NCBI RefSeq assembly: GCF_001591545.1
Contig: NZ_BCVC01000001.1
Location: forward strand, 744,001-808,000
Reading direction: 5' to 3'
Origin: Lederbergia lenta NBRC 16444
GTDB lineage: Bacteria; Bacillota; Bacilli; Bacillales; Bacillaceae_C
Length of the DNA stretch: 64,000 nucleotides
Shown here one piece after another: positions 19,425-27,806 of this stretch. The notes below the pieces were generated by a model. The model had not been told where the DNA came from. It searched no databases and was given only the letters and a program-made list of their open reading frames with translations. The position numbers were made by a program, and so were the translations under genes. Positions within the stretch are counted from its first letter, which is position 1, and every line of letters begins with the position of its first letter.

Positions 19425-20567
19425 ATGAGTGATGAATTTAAAAGCAAACTTGAAGCATATGAACATGGTCATTTAGAAGGACGAGAGCTAGCGGAGTTTG
19501 AAGAGGAGTTAGAGAAATTAGAACAATTTCAGGAGCATCTTGAAGGAGATAATTTGGAATACCAAATTCCGATAAGCGGAGAAAAGCAAAAGAAAATCTT
19601 AAGAAAAAGTAAATGGAAAGCCCGTTTGCAAACAGCTATGGTAGCAGTTGGTATTTTTATCATTGTCATGATTGTATCTACAATCTTCACTGCTGTTTAT
19701 TATTCATGGGGGAATCCTGATCGCAGTGAAGTGCTCGCAAACGTGATGGATCATACTATAGCAGTTACAGATCCATACGGAGGGTTCGGAAATACCAGTA
19801 CGAATGCCAAACCATTTTTTCGAGCGGAAATGACGAGAGATTTGAATAAGATAGTTGGAAAAGAACATACGACAGTTGGAGAGCTAAAGGTTAACTTTCT
19901 CTTTTCACTCATGAGTTTTCCGGAATGGAATTACATGGGGAAAGTTTCGCAAAACCAACCGGCATTTATATATCCAGGGTATGGAGATCGTGAAATGTCA
20001 GAGTGGGATAAACTAGAAAAACTTCCGGAAGGAACAGTCGTTTCTGCCTATCTATCATTTAATGAATTAGTAGAAACAACTGAAGTATTTAATCGATTTG
20101 GCGAAAAAGATTTAAATATCGTATGGCTTGCAGTTGATACAGGGGTCGAGGGAAAAGACGATTGGGATCATGGTGTGGTATTTGATCCAATTGGATTTTC
20201 TGAATACCCAATTTGGCATGATGACGATATGATTCTCGATTCGCGTGAAGAAACAAAGGGATTTTTATTTGGCAAAATAATCTCAGAAGGTCATTCATCA
20301 CCTTCATATACTATTGGAGATGATGAGGTACTCCACACCCAGTTTTTAAAAACATTAAAATTCCTAGGAAAACATGAAAAGTTAGCTGAAAAGTTATATG
20401 GAGGGCAAGACTTAAATCTTCATGAAAGAATTGAATTTCTTGAGAAAAATGGAATAAATCATTATGGAATTGTTGTTACAGGTCCAACTAAGGAAATATT
20501 AAAACTCAAAGAAGAGAATTTAATAAGTTCTATGGTTGTCGATGAGGTCGATTTATGGAACTGGTAA
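19425..20567 (+). CDS. Membrane anti-sigma factor, YhdL-like
   Basis: A 380-residue protein expected to hold the upstream sigma factor at the membrane. The cytoplasmic N-terminus (about 1-65) is acidic and helical, with LEAYEHGHLEGRELAEFEEELEKLE. One transmembrane helix spans about 67-92 and a large extracytoplasmic domain follows. This layout matches the Sigma_reg_N and Sigma_reg_C domains of B. subtilis YhdL, the anti-SigM factor. ATG 19425 lies four bases after the sigma stop and behind AGGTGA. An upstream GTG at 19413 would overlap the sigma gene. Confidence 0.8.
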   Translation: MSDEFKSKLEAYEHGHLEGRELAEFEEELEKLEQFQEHLEGDNLEYQIPISGEKQKKILRKSKWKARLQTAMVAVGIFIIVMIVSTIFTAVYYSWGNPDRSEVLANVMDHTIAVTDPYGGFGNTSTNAKPFFRAEMTRDLNKIVGKEHTTVGELKVNFLFSLMSFPEWNYMGKVSQNQPAFIYPGYGDREMSEWDKLEKLPEGTVVSAYLSFNELVETTEVFNRFGEKDLNIVWLAVDTGVEGKDDWDHGVVFDPIGFSEYPIWHDDDMILDSREETKGFLFGKIISEGHSSPSYTIGDDEVLHTQFLKTLKFLGKHEKLAEKLYGGQDLNLHERIEFLEKNGINHYGIVVTGPTKEILKLKEENLISSMVVDEVDLWNW

Positions 20568-20643
20568 GTTGGATACACTTAATTGTTATGTAAGTGGGGG
20601 ATTTGAATTGTAGCTTACATTCATTCTATGAGGGGGGAATAAA

Positions 20644-20925
20644 ATGAAAGAAGCAAATAGTGAATCAATTATTACTTTTACATTAGGCATACTATCAATA
20701 ATTGTTCCATATATAGGATTAATTATTGGTATTATAGGATTAGTATTAGGTCGTAAAGTTATTAGGGAAAATGGTAAAGGCAATACCTTAGCTGTTTCTG
20801 GAAAGGTATTAAGCATTGTAGGAATATGCATTCAATCATTGTTATTTCTATTAGCGCTCCTTGGATTCGTAATGTTTTATTTTGTGGATACGAATGAAGA
20901 GTTGATTGGCTTGGTTAGGACCTGA
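20644..20925 (+). CDS. Small DUF4190-type membrane protein
   Basis: A 93-residue protein with two hydrophobic hairpins: about 12-37 (ITFTLGILSIIVPYIGLIIG) and 55-85. They are joined by GLVLGRKVIRENGKGNTLAVSGKVLSIVG, the characteristic DUF4190 spacing. GAGGGGGGAAT precedes ATG 20644. It follows the anti-sigma gene by 76 bases, the slot that YhdK, a second small membrane protein, fills in the B. subtilis sigM operon, but the sequence is DUF4190-like. Whether it takes part in sigma control is unknown. Confidence 0.6.
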   Translation: MKEANSESIITFTLGILSIIVPYIGLIIGIIGLVLGRKVIRENGKGNTLAVSGKVLSIVGICIQSLLFLLALLGFVMFYFVDTNEELIGLVRT

Positions 20926-20936
20926 GAATGGATGCT

Positions 20937-20975
20937 AAAAGAGTTCAGAATGAATATCATCAGAACTCTTTTTAG
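20937..20975. terminator. Bidirectional terminator between DUF4190 gene and pepF
   Basis: AAAAGAGTTC and GAACTCTTTT form a perfect 10-base stem flanked by A and T runs. It can stop the rightward unit and the leftward pepF transcript. Confidence 0.88.
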
Positions 20976-21007
20976 CTGTGAATCTATAATGATGTCGATG
21001 GAAGCAT

Positions 21008-22801
21008 TTATTTATTCACCAAATCCATAAAATCTTCAACATCTTTAATACAGAGCTTGACGCCGGCTTCCCAGAAATCACGTTTTGTCAAATCAACACC
21101 GAGATGTTTTTGCGCGAGGTCTTCTACTGTCATTGAACCAGTGTCTTCAAGCATCGCCATATATTTCTTTTCATAGCCTTTACCTTCTTTTACTGCCTGA
21201 GCATAGATTCCCAATGAAAATAAATAGCCAAACGTGTACGGGAAGTTATAAAAAGGGACACCGGTAATGAAGAAATGTAGTTTAGAACCCCAAAATAAAG
21301 GATGGTATTCCTCGAGCGAGTCTGCATATGCTTCTTTTTGAGCGTCTTCCATCAGTTCATTCAATCTGTTTTTATTTACCATGCCTTTTTTGCGTTCTTC
21401 ATAAAAGCGTGTTTCGAATAAATAGCGTGCATGAATATTCATTAATAAAGCAATAGAGCGTTGGATCTTATCCTCAAGCAAAGCGAGTTTTACTTCTTCA
21501 TTCTCCGCATTATTTACCGCAGCATCGGCCACAATCATTTCTGCAAAGGTAGAAGCGGTTTCCGCTACATTCATTGCATAGCCTCTATTTAAAGGATGCG
21601 TGTCTTTTAGGGCATAAGAATGGAAAGCATGGCCAAGTTCATGAGCAAGTGTAGAAACATTTGACGCAGTGCCTGAATAAGTCATAAATATTCTAGATTG
21701 GTTACTTAAAGGGAAGGATGTACAGAATCCACCTGGTCGTTTTCCAGCACGGTCCTCTGCTTCAATCCAGCGGTCTTTAAATGCCTTATTTGTAAATGCG
21801 GTGAGTTTGTCACCAAACTTATCAAAATGCTTAAGAATGAATGCTGCGCCTTCCTGATAATCATATGTTGTGTTTGCCTCTCCCACAGGTGCATCTAAAT
21901 CGGCCCAACTTAATTTTTCTACTCCAAGCAATTCTGCTTTCTTTTTCAGAAATTCAGCAAAGGGTTGTTTATTGTCAGAGATTACTTCCCACATGACATC
22001 TAGTGTTTTTTGCTTCATTCTGTTATATGTGAGTGCTTCTTTTAATACATGATCCCAACCACGCTGTTTATAAACGGATAACCGAAACCCTGCTAAATGG
22101 TTTAATGTACCTGCCAGTAAATCTGATTGCTTATCCCAAGCTTGTTCCCATTCCTTAAAAACATGCTTTCTTATTTTAGGATCAGGGCTAGAAAACTTAT
22201 TGGCAGCTTGTCCTACAGATAAGTCAATTTTTTTTCCATTCTCTTTAAATGGAATTTTAATTTGAGAAACGATGTTATCGTACATTTCTCCCCATCCATG
22301 ATAACCATCGATGCTTAAAGCGTTAATTAATGCTTCTTGTTCTTTTGGAAGTTTTTCAGCAGCATTCTTACGACGTTCGCTTAATATGAAGTTAATTTTC
22401 TTCATTGAATCTTGTTTAAGAAGCTCCCTCCAAGTTTCTTCATTAATAAGAGAGAGCTTTTCATCAAAGTTTGTCAAAAGTGTACTTAATCTAGAGCTTA
22501 ACGTAGTTACCATACCACGCAATTCATTCGCTTTTAAATCATTCATGTCCTGAGCTTGAAGACAACTTACGTAAGCACCCGCTTGTTTCAGACTTTGTGA
22601 TGCATCTTGAAATAAATCGAGTAAACCAGAAAGACTTTTGTCCTGTGCAGTAATAGGGATTACCCATTCATCAACCGCTAACTGGAACTGTTCCAATTGC
22701 TTCTTCGTTTTTTCTAAATGAGCGATAAATTGGCGAGAGGTACTGCCACCTTTAAAAAAAACATCGAGATCCCATGTTAAATCATACTTATTAGTACTCA
22801 A
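21008..22801 (-). CDS. pepF: M3 family oligoendopeptidase F
   Basis: A cytosolic zinc metallopeptidase of the PepF clade, 597 residues, that degrades oligopeptides. The zinc motif HELGHAFH lies near residue 390 in NVSTLAHELGHAFHSYAL, with the third ligand in NVAETASTFAEM downstream. The start is TTG 22801, six bases after GGGAGGG. The ATG at 22816 is part of that ribosome binding site. It is transcribed leftward, alone, between two rightward units. No signal peptide is seen. Confidence 0.88.
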   Translation of the reverse strand: MSTNKYDLTWDLDVFFKGGSTSRQFIAHLEKTKKQLEQFQLAVDEWVIPITAQDKSLSGLLDLFQDASQSLKQAGAYVSCLQAQDMNDLKANELRGMVTTLSSRLSTLLTNFDEKLSLINEETWRELLKQDSMKKINFILSERRKNAAEKLPKEQEALINALSIDGYHGWGEMYDNIVSQIKIPFKENGKKIDLSVGQAANKFSSPDPKIRKHVFKEWEQAWDKQSDLLAGTLNHLAGFRLSVYKQRGWDHVLKEALTYNRMKQKTLDVMWEVISDNKQPFAEFLKKKAELLGVEKLSWADLDAPVGEANTTYDYQEGAAFILKHFDKFGDKLTAFTNKAFKDRWIEAEDRAGKRPGGFCTSFPLSNQSRIFMTYSGTASNVSTLAHELGHAFHSYALKDTHPLNRGYAMNVAETASTFAEMIVADAAVNNAENEEVKLALLEDKIQRSIALLMNIHARYLFETRFYEERKKGMVNKNRLNELMEDAQKEAYADSLEEYHPLFWGSKLHFFITGVPFYNFPYTFGYLFSLGIYAQAVKEGKGYEKKYMAMLEDTGSMTVEDLAQKHLGVDLTKRDFWEAGVKLCIKDVEDFMDLVNK

Positions 22802-22946
22802 ACGAATCCCTCCCATAATATGTATCTATTATATTATACGCGAATATTTGAAAAACACCCAATACTTCATATCCTTCATTCAGGTCATGTCAGTGAAGTT
22901 GCAAACATATATATACATATAGGCAAAAACTGGGGGAGGTGGGGAG

Positions 22947-23681
22947 TTGTCCGGTATTCTTACGGCGATTGGCTATTTATTTAAAGAACTTGTCTTTCTA
23001 GTTTCATATGTTAAGAACAATGCATTTCCTCAGCCGCTTTCACCTGAAGACGAGAAGAAATATTTACAGCAGATGGCTGAAGGAGATGACAATGCTCGTA
23101 ATCTTCTAATTGAGCATAATTTGCGGCTTGTCGCGCATATTGTGAAGAAGTTCGAAAATACTGGTGAAGATTCTGAAGACCTGATTTCCATTGGGACGAT
23201 TGGTTTGATCAAAGGAATTGAAAGCTATTCTTTTGGAAAAGGAACAAAACTTGCAACATATGCGGCCCGATGTATAGAAAATGAAATTCTCATGCATCTA
23301 AGGGCATTGAAAAAGACGAAAAAGGATATTTCATTACATGACCCGATCGGTCAAGATAAAGAGGGTAATGAAATATCCCTTATCGATGTATTAAAGTCTG
23401 AAGCAGAAGATGTGTTTGACACGATCCAATTAAACATGGAGTTGGAGAGAGTGAAAGAATATGTCGGTGTATTAGATGAAAGGGAACGAGAAGTGATCGT
23501 TGGAAGATTTGGCCTAAGTTTGGAAAAGGAGCGGACTCAAAGGGAAATTGCAAAAGAACTTGGCATATCAAGAAGTTACGTATCGCGAATTGAAAAAAGA
23601 GCATTAATGAAAATGTTTCATGAGTTTTATCGTGCAGAAAAGGAAAAAATGAAAAAAGCACAAGAAGAGGAAGAACAATAA
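22947..23681 (+). CDS. sigK: RNA polymerase sporulation sigma factor SigK, uninterrupted
   Basis: Mother-cell late sporulation sigma factor, 244 residues, made as pro-SigK. The pro-sequence [20 protein letters not shown] ends exactly at S20 before YVKNNAFPQ, the known SpoIVFB cleavage position. Region 2 ([30 protein letters not shown]) and region 4 ([26 protein letters not shown]) are intact. TTG 22947 follows GGGGGAGGTG. In B. subtilis 168 this gene is split by the skin element; here it is one frame and no recombinase is near. Mother-cell promoter motifs upstream (CATATATA at 22905) are only suggestive. Confidence 0.95.
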   Translation: MSGILTAIGYLFKELVFLVSYVKNNAFPQPLSPEDEKKYLQQMAEGDDNARNLLIEHNLRLVAHIVKKFENTGEDSEDLISIGTIGLIKGIESYSFGKGTKLATYAARCIENEILMHLRALKKTKKDISLHDPIGQDKEGNEISLIDVLKSEAEDVFDTIQLNMELERVKEYVGVLDEREREVIVGRFGLSLEKERTQREIAKELGISRSYVSRIEKRALMKMFHEFYRAEKEKMKKAQEEEEQ

Positions 23682-23741
23682 TTGGTGTAGTAAAAAATAG
23701 GTGTAGATTTGAAAAAAATTATAGCCAATCATAGTCTAGCG

Positions 23742-23870
23742 TGTTATAGTTAAATAGCGATGAGCTGATTTGCATAAGTCGACTGACATGCTTCAATGCG
23801 CACATGATGTGAACATGTGGTCTTTCGCCGCAAACGCATAAGACGCCTGCATAATTGCAGGCGTCTTTTC
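23742..23870 (+). ncRNA. Small RNA candidate downstream of sigK
   Basis: An extended -10 promoter TGTTATAGT (23742-23750) is followed about 90 bases later by a perfect intrinsic terminator, AAGACGCCTGC/GCAGGCGTCTT around ATAATT (23840-23870). The interval has no credible reading frame. It contains a CACATG/CATGTG hairpin at about 23803-23821. It would give an RNA of roughly 110-115 nt. It may instead be a sigK 3' UTR ending at this terminator; sequence family not recognised. Confidence 0.4.
23840..23870 (+). terminator. Terminator between sigK and pssA
   Basis: A perfect 11-base stem AAGACGCCTGC/GCAGGCGTCTT with a 6-base loop and trailing T run. Confidence 0.92.
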
Positions 23871-23996
23871 TAATGATTGAAGTAATAATGTTTTTTGAAA
23901 AATTTCAATGGAAATTTAGTTTTTTATCTAGCTATGGGCGCTAATGGCTTGAGGTCATCATCCGTCAGAAGGTCGCTCCTGCCATTTTTGTTTTAT

Positions 23997-24172
23997 GCTT
24001 CTTCCTAGACGATTATATTTTATCTTTCTTGTGTGTGAATATCCAGTGTCAAGCGACTAGCAAGCTTTGTGCTTCTTCTTACGTTAGGGTTCCTCGACTA
24101 AAATAGCCACGTCTAAAGGACCCGCAACGGCAGGTCCAGTTTGTACTTCGCTAAACGGATGCTTCCGCTTAT
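23997..24172 (-). repeat. Dispersed intergenic repeat, copy D, best preserved
   Basis: On the minus strand it reads AAGCGGAAGCATCCGTTTAG, then CGAAGTACAAACTGGACC. It then has a perfect inverted pair GGACC...GGGTCC around TGCCGTTGC, then GACGTGGCTATTTTAGTCGAGG, CCCTAACGTAAGAAGAAGC and GCTTGCTAGTCGCTTGACAC. It begins a few bases after the pssA stop and holds no gene. Confidence 0.7.
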
Positions 24173-24177
24173 CTATA

Positions 24178-24717
24178 TTAAACCTTTTTTAATGTAAACG
24201 TGCTGATCATCATTAAAGATAGAATAAAAGAAATAAATATAAATAAGTACGATGGTAAGTAAGGGATAAATAGATAACTAAGCGTCAATAAGCACCCTGA
24301 AGCAGTAATGGGAAGTCCTGTGAAATAGCCGTTGTTTTCAGTAACGTTAAATCTAGCCAATCTGAAAGCGCCACAGGCCATATAAAATATGGTGAAAAAT
24401 ACTCCGGGAAAACCAAATAAATGTAAGGCACCCTGATATAATAACAAAGCGGGTGCTACACCGAAGGAAATAATATCACTCATAGAATCGAGTTGTTTGC
24501 CCAAATCGGATTCTATTTGGAGTTTCCTAGCAACCATTCCATCAAAACGATCCGCGAGTGCAGAGATAAAGATAAAAACTACACTTAAATGAAGTTGGCC
24601 ATTAATACCTGCAATGATCGCGAAGCTGCCTAATCCTAGGTTTGCTAAAGTAAGAACATTTGCAGTTTGTGCTTTTACTTTTCTAACCGTATTGTCAATC
24701 ACGTCTGATAAAAGCAT
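24178..24717 (-). CDS. pssA: CDP-diacylglycerol--serine O-phosphatidyltransferase
   Basis: A membrane enzyme making phosphatidylserine from CDP-diacylglycerol and serine, the first step toward phosphatidylethanolamine. The 179-residue protein has the CDP-alcohol phosphatidyltransferase signature DGMVARKLQIESDLGKQLDSMSD (DGxxAR-x8-GxxxDxxxD) near residue 56, and about six membrane segments. ATG 24717 follows AAAGGAGG at 7 bases. It is divergent from psd, with 110 bases between the two starts. A phosphatidylglycerophosphate-type substrate is possible for this fold, but the neighbour psd supports serine. Confidence 0.88.
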   Translation of the reverse strand: MLLSDVIDNTVRKVKAQTANVLTLANLGLGSFAIIAGINGQLHLSVVFIFISALADRFDGMVARKLQIESDLGKQLDSMSDIISFGVAPALLLYQGALHLFGFPGVFFTIFYMACGAFRLARFNVTENNGYFTGLPITASGCLLTLSYLFIPYLPSYLFIFISFILSLMMISTFTLKKV

Positions 24718-24827
24718 TTGAATTCCTCCTTTCATTTTTTCGTGTTAGTGGTTAGTATCTATTAATACTTAATTATATGCCTTTTAGACATCAAAGTTAA
24801 GATTTTTTTTGAAAAGGAGGGAGAGTA

Positions 24828-25616
24828 TTGAGAGCAAAGTTATATCGATCGCTTATTCGCCTAATAAATGGTCCCGCGACCTCAAGGATATTGTTAAAGT
24901 TTGCTTATTCTGACTATAGTAAGTTCCTTATTAAACCTTATGCAAAATTTTATCAAATTAACCTAGAAGAAATGCATGAAGATATAAAAAGTTACCCTAG
25001 TTTACATGCTTTTTTTACAAGAAGACTGAAGGCGCAGGCAAGGTCTATCGATTCAAAGGCGGATACTGTAAGTAGTCCAGTCGATGGAGTATTGGAGGAT
25101 TGTGGAGAGATATCTCCAACAAGTGAGATCATTGTGAAGGGGAAGAGATATTCCATTGCAGAGATGCTAGGGGGTACCAAAACAGCGACTACATATATTG
25201 GTGGTACTTATATGATTCTTTATTTAAGTCCTGCCCATTATCATAGGATTCATTCCCCAGCTGATAGTGAAGTTATTTCTACATATTCTATAGGGGAAAG
25301 ATCATTTCCTGTGAATCGATTGGGTTTGAAATATGGAGATGCTGCATTATCAAAAAACTTCCGAGTGGTTACAGAGCTCAAACATCATAATATTTCCTTA
25401 GCAATGGTAAAGGTTGGGGCAATGTTTATTAATTCTGTCGAAATGGTCAATCATCATCGAGAATGGAAAAAGGGAGAAGAAGTAGCCTATTTCTCATTTG
25501 GTTCGACGGTTATCCTTATATTTGAAAAAGAAACTTTTCAGTTAGAAGAAACATTAACTATACCGAGTGAAGTACGGATGGGGGAGAAATTAGGAAAGTT
25601 TTTATATAATAAATAA
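24828..25616 (+). CDS. psd: Phosphatidylserine decarboxylase
   Basis: Pyruvoyl-dependent decarboxylase converting phosphatidylserine to phosphatidylethanolamine. The 262-residue proenzyme carries the autocleavage motif FGST near residue 227 (VAYFSFGSTVILIFEKE), plus SPVDGVLEDCG near 83 and YLSPAHYHRIHSP near 131. TTG 24828 follows GGAGG by 7 bases. In B. subtilis pssA-ybfM-psd form one operon; here psd faces away from pssA, so the pathway is kept together but under two promoters. A short AGCGCCT/AGGCGCT hairpin follows the stop. Confidence 0.94.
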   Translation: MRAKLYRSLIRLINGPATSRILLKFAYSDYSKFLIKPYAKFYQINLEEMHEDIKSYPSLHAFFTRRLKAQARSIDSKADTVSSPVDGVLEDCGEISPTSEIIVKGKRYSIAEMLGGTKTATTYIGGTYMILYLSPAHYHRIHSPADSEVISTYSIGERSFPVNRLGLKYGDAALSKNFRVVTELKHHNISLAMVKVGAMFINSVEMVNHHREWKKGEEVAYFSFGSTVILIFEKETFQLEETLTIPSEVRMGEKLGKFLYNK

Positions 25617-25634
25617 AGCGCCTTTTACAGGCGC
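25615..25634. terminator. Hairpin between psd and sda
   Basis: AGCGCCT and AGGCGCT enclose TTTAC. The stem is strong, but the flanking T run is poor on either strand (ATCTTATC on the right). It may serve both convergent genes. Confidence 0.5.
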
Positions 25635-25653
25635 TATCTTATCTATATTTATG

Positions 25654-25803
25654 CTATCCGATCATATAAGACATTTTTATTTGGTTTATCAATGATCTTC
25701 GTTGAAGCTCAGATTCAATCAAATTAATAAAATCAGAACTTAGATTCAATTCTTTTGCTTTTTTGTACGATTCAATTAGTAATTCATCTGATAATCTGTT
25801 CAT
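25654..25803 (-). CDS. sda: Sporulation checkpoint inhibitor Sda
   Basis: Sda is a helical-hairpin inhibitor of the sporulation kinase KinA that blocks sporulation when replication is disturbed. This 49-residue frame begins [20 protein letters not shown] and continues [18 protein letters not shown], the conserved hairpin core of the family. GGAGGTGAAGCTA precedes ATG 25803. It lies divergent from yqeG with a 335-base spacer that holds DnaA boxes, as in B. subtilis where DnaA controls sda. The eight or nine residues past RRSL are divergent. Confidence 0.92.
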   Translation of the reverse strand: MNRLSDELLIESYKKAKELNLSSDFINLIESELQRRSLINQIKMSYMIG

Positions 25804-25920
25804 TAGCTTCACCTCCAGAAATTTTAAGTTCTAATTCAAACATATATTGAATAAATTAGTAAGTTGTCTCTTTATTACCCATTACTTTATCAGAATAAAC
25901 GAATTGGAACAAGCGTTCCT

Positions 25921-26019
25921 TTATCCACAGGTGATGGTGGATAACCTGTTGGTAAAAAGATAATAACTAATTACTCAGTAGACTTTATAAGCTTCTTAAT
26001 GTTCGTAAAGTTATCCACA
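25921..26019. promoter_or_regulatory. DnaA box cluster between sda and yqeG
   Basis: Two perfect DnaA boxes TTATCCACA lie at 25921-25929 and 26011-26019. A third, near-perfect inverted box GGTGGATAA lies at 25936-25944, facing the first across 6 bases. The rest of this 335-base spacer (25804-26138) is AT-rich and contains no other gene. The location fits the DnaA-responsive control of sda known in B. subtilis. Confidence 0.8.
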
Positions 26020-26138
26020 ATTATAGAAAAAGTAGAAAAATGTCGAAAACTTTTTCGCAACTTTGATAAAAGGTGCGAACGAAATGATTATTGGGTAAAA
26101 TAAACATAATGACAGAGATTAAATAGAGGTGTAATAGA

Positions 26139-26660
26139 TTGTTAAAAAAATTTTTGCCGAGTGAATATGTTAAAAGTATATTTCAAATAAAACCTGATGA
26201 TTTAAAAGCAAGAGGAATAAAAGGAATAATAACTGATTTGGATAACACTCTCGTCGAATGGGACAGGCCTTATGCGACTCCTGAGCTTATTGAATGGTTT
26301 GATAAAATGAAGCAACATAATATTAAGATTACAATTGTATCAAATAATAACGAAAAGCGCGTTAAAGCATTTTCAGACCCACTTGGGCTCCAATTTATTC
26401 ATAAAGCGAGAAAGCCACTTGTTTCTGCATTTAGAAGAGCTATGCAAACAATGGGGACATCAAGAGATGAAACGGTTATAATTGGAGATCAACTATTAAC
26501 TGATATTCTAGGTGGAAACAGAGCGGGCTTTTATACAATTCTTGTCGTTCCAGTAGCAAAATCTGACGGTTTTTTTACCCGTTTTAATAGAGCTGTTGAG
26601 CGAAGAATTATGTCGAATTTTAAGAGAAATGGATTAATAAATTGGGAGGATGACAAGTGA
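26139..26660 (+). CDS. yqeG: HAD-superfamily phosphatase YqeG
   Basis: A 173-residue IIIA-type HAD phosphatase. Motif I is IITDLDNTLVEWD near residue 31 with both aspartates, motif II TIVSNNNEKR near 67, motif III lysine in RKPLVSAFRRA and motif IV VIIGDQLLTDILGGNRAG. The TTG start follows AGAGGTG. The family is related to mitochondrial PGP phosphatase GEP4, but the bacterial substrate is not settled. It is first gene of the yqeG-yqeM operon and overlaps yqeH by GTGA. Confidence 0.9.
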   Translation: MLKKFLPSEYVKSIFQIKPDDLKARGIKGIITDLDNTLVEWDRPYATPELIEWFDKMKQHNIKITIVSNNNEKRVKAFSDPLGLQFIHKARKPLVSAFRRAMQTMGTSRDETVIIGDQLLTDILGGNRAGFYTILVVPVAKSDGFFTRFNRAVERRIMSNFKRNGLINWEDDK

Positions 26661-27763
26661 AAAATACAGATATCAGTTGTATCGGATGTGGGGTCATAAT
26701 TCAAACCGAAGACCCGAGTACTATAGGATATACCCCTTCTTCTCAACTAGAAAAAGAAGAGGTTGTTTGCCAAAGATGCTTCCGCTTAAGGAACTATAAT
26801 GAAGTACAAGATGTATCACTTACAGATCAAGACTTTTTAAATATTCTTAATGGATTAGGAAACACGGATAGTTTAATTGTAAAGGTCATTGACATATTTG
26901 ACTTTAATGGCAGTTGGTTAACAGGGCTCCATCGGTTTGTTGGGAAGAATCCAATTTTGCTGATCGGTAATAAAGTAGACCTACTTCCGAAGTCAATTAA
27001 AAAAAATAAATTGACTCAATGGATGAGGGGACAAGCAAAGGAACTGGGTTTACAGCCAATCGATGTTCTTTTGGTAAGTTCGACAAAAGGCCTGCATATT
27101 GCAGAAGCGATGGAGAAAATTGAACAGTATCGGGCTGGAAAAGATGTCTATGTCGTAGGGTGTACAAATGTAGGGAAATCAACGTTTATTAATAGGATTA
27201 TTAAGCATGTAGCGGGCGGAGAAGATGTGATTACAACATCTCATTTTCCAGGGACAACACTTGATATGATAGAAATCCCGCTTGATGACGGGAATGCTTT
27301 ATTTGATACCCCTGGAATTATTAATCATCACCAAATGGCGCATTTTGTTGATAAAAAGGATTTGAAAATAATAACGCCAAATAAAGAAATAAAACCTAAA
27401 GTGTTTCAACTGAATGAAGAACAAACACTATTCTTTGGTGGTTTAGCTAGATTGGATTATTTGAAAGGGGGACGCAGATCCCTTGTATGTTACTTAGGAA
27501 ATGCGAGTCAAATACACCGAACGAAACTAGAAAATGCCGATGAATTGTATGATAAACATGTTGGTGATATGCTTCAGCCACCACGTAAAGATGAACTTGA
27601 TACTTTTCCAAAACTCGTACGTCACGAATTTACGATTAAGGAAGGAAAAACAGATATTGTTTTCTCTGGCCTTGGATGGGTAACGGTCAATGATCCAGGC
27701 GCAAAAGTGGCTGCGTATGTACCAAAAGGGGTAAGTGTCATGTTACGTCGCTCGCTCATTTGA
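26657..27763 (+). CDS. yqeH: Ribosome biogenesis GTPase YqeH
   Basis: A circularly permuted GTPase required for 30S subunit assembly. The 368-residue protein has an N-terminal zinc finger (CIGCG ... CQRCF at about 6-40). The G motifs then come in permuted order, with G4 NKVDL near 107, G1 GCTNVGKST near 171 and G3 DTPG near 217, followed by a C-terminal RNA-binding domain. The GTG start at 26657 overlaps the yqeG stop as GTGA, so translation is coupled. Confidence 0.95.
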   Translation: MKNTDISCIGCGVIIQTEDPSTIGYTPSSQLEKEEVVCQRCFRLRNYNEVQDVSLTDQDFLNILNGLGNTDSLIVKVIDIFDFNGSWLTGLHRFVGKNPILLIGNKVDLLPKSIKKNKLTQWMRGQAKELGLQPIDVLLVSSTKGLHIAEAMEKIEQYRAGKDVYVVGCTNVGKSTFINRIIKHVAGGEDVITTSHFPGTTLDMIEIPLDDGNALFDTPGIINHHQMAHFVDKKDLKIITPNKEIKPKVFQLNEEQTLFFGGLARLDYLKGGRRSLVCYLGNASQIHRTKLENADELYDKHVGDMLQPPRKDELDTFPKLVRHEFTIKEGKTDIVFSGLGWVTVNDPGAKVAAYVPKGVSVMLRRSLI

Positions 27764-27806
27764 GGTTGTTCTATAATGATTAATTCTACAAGATAGGGTG
27801 AGGAGA

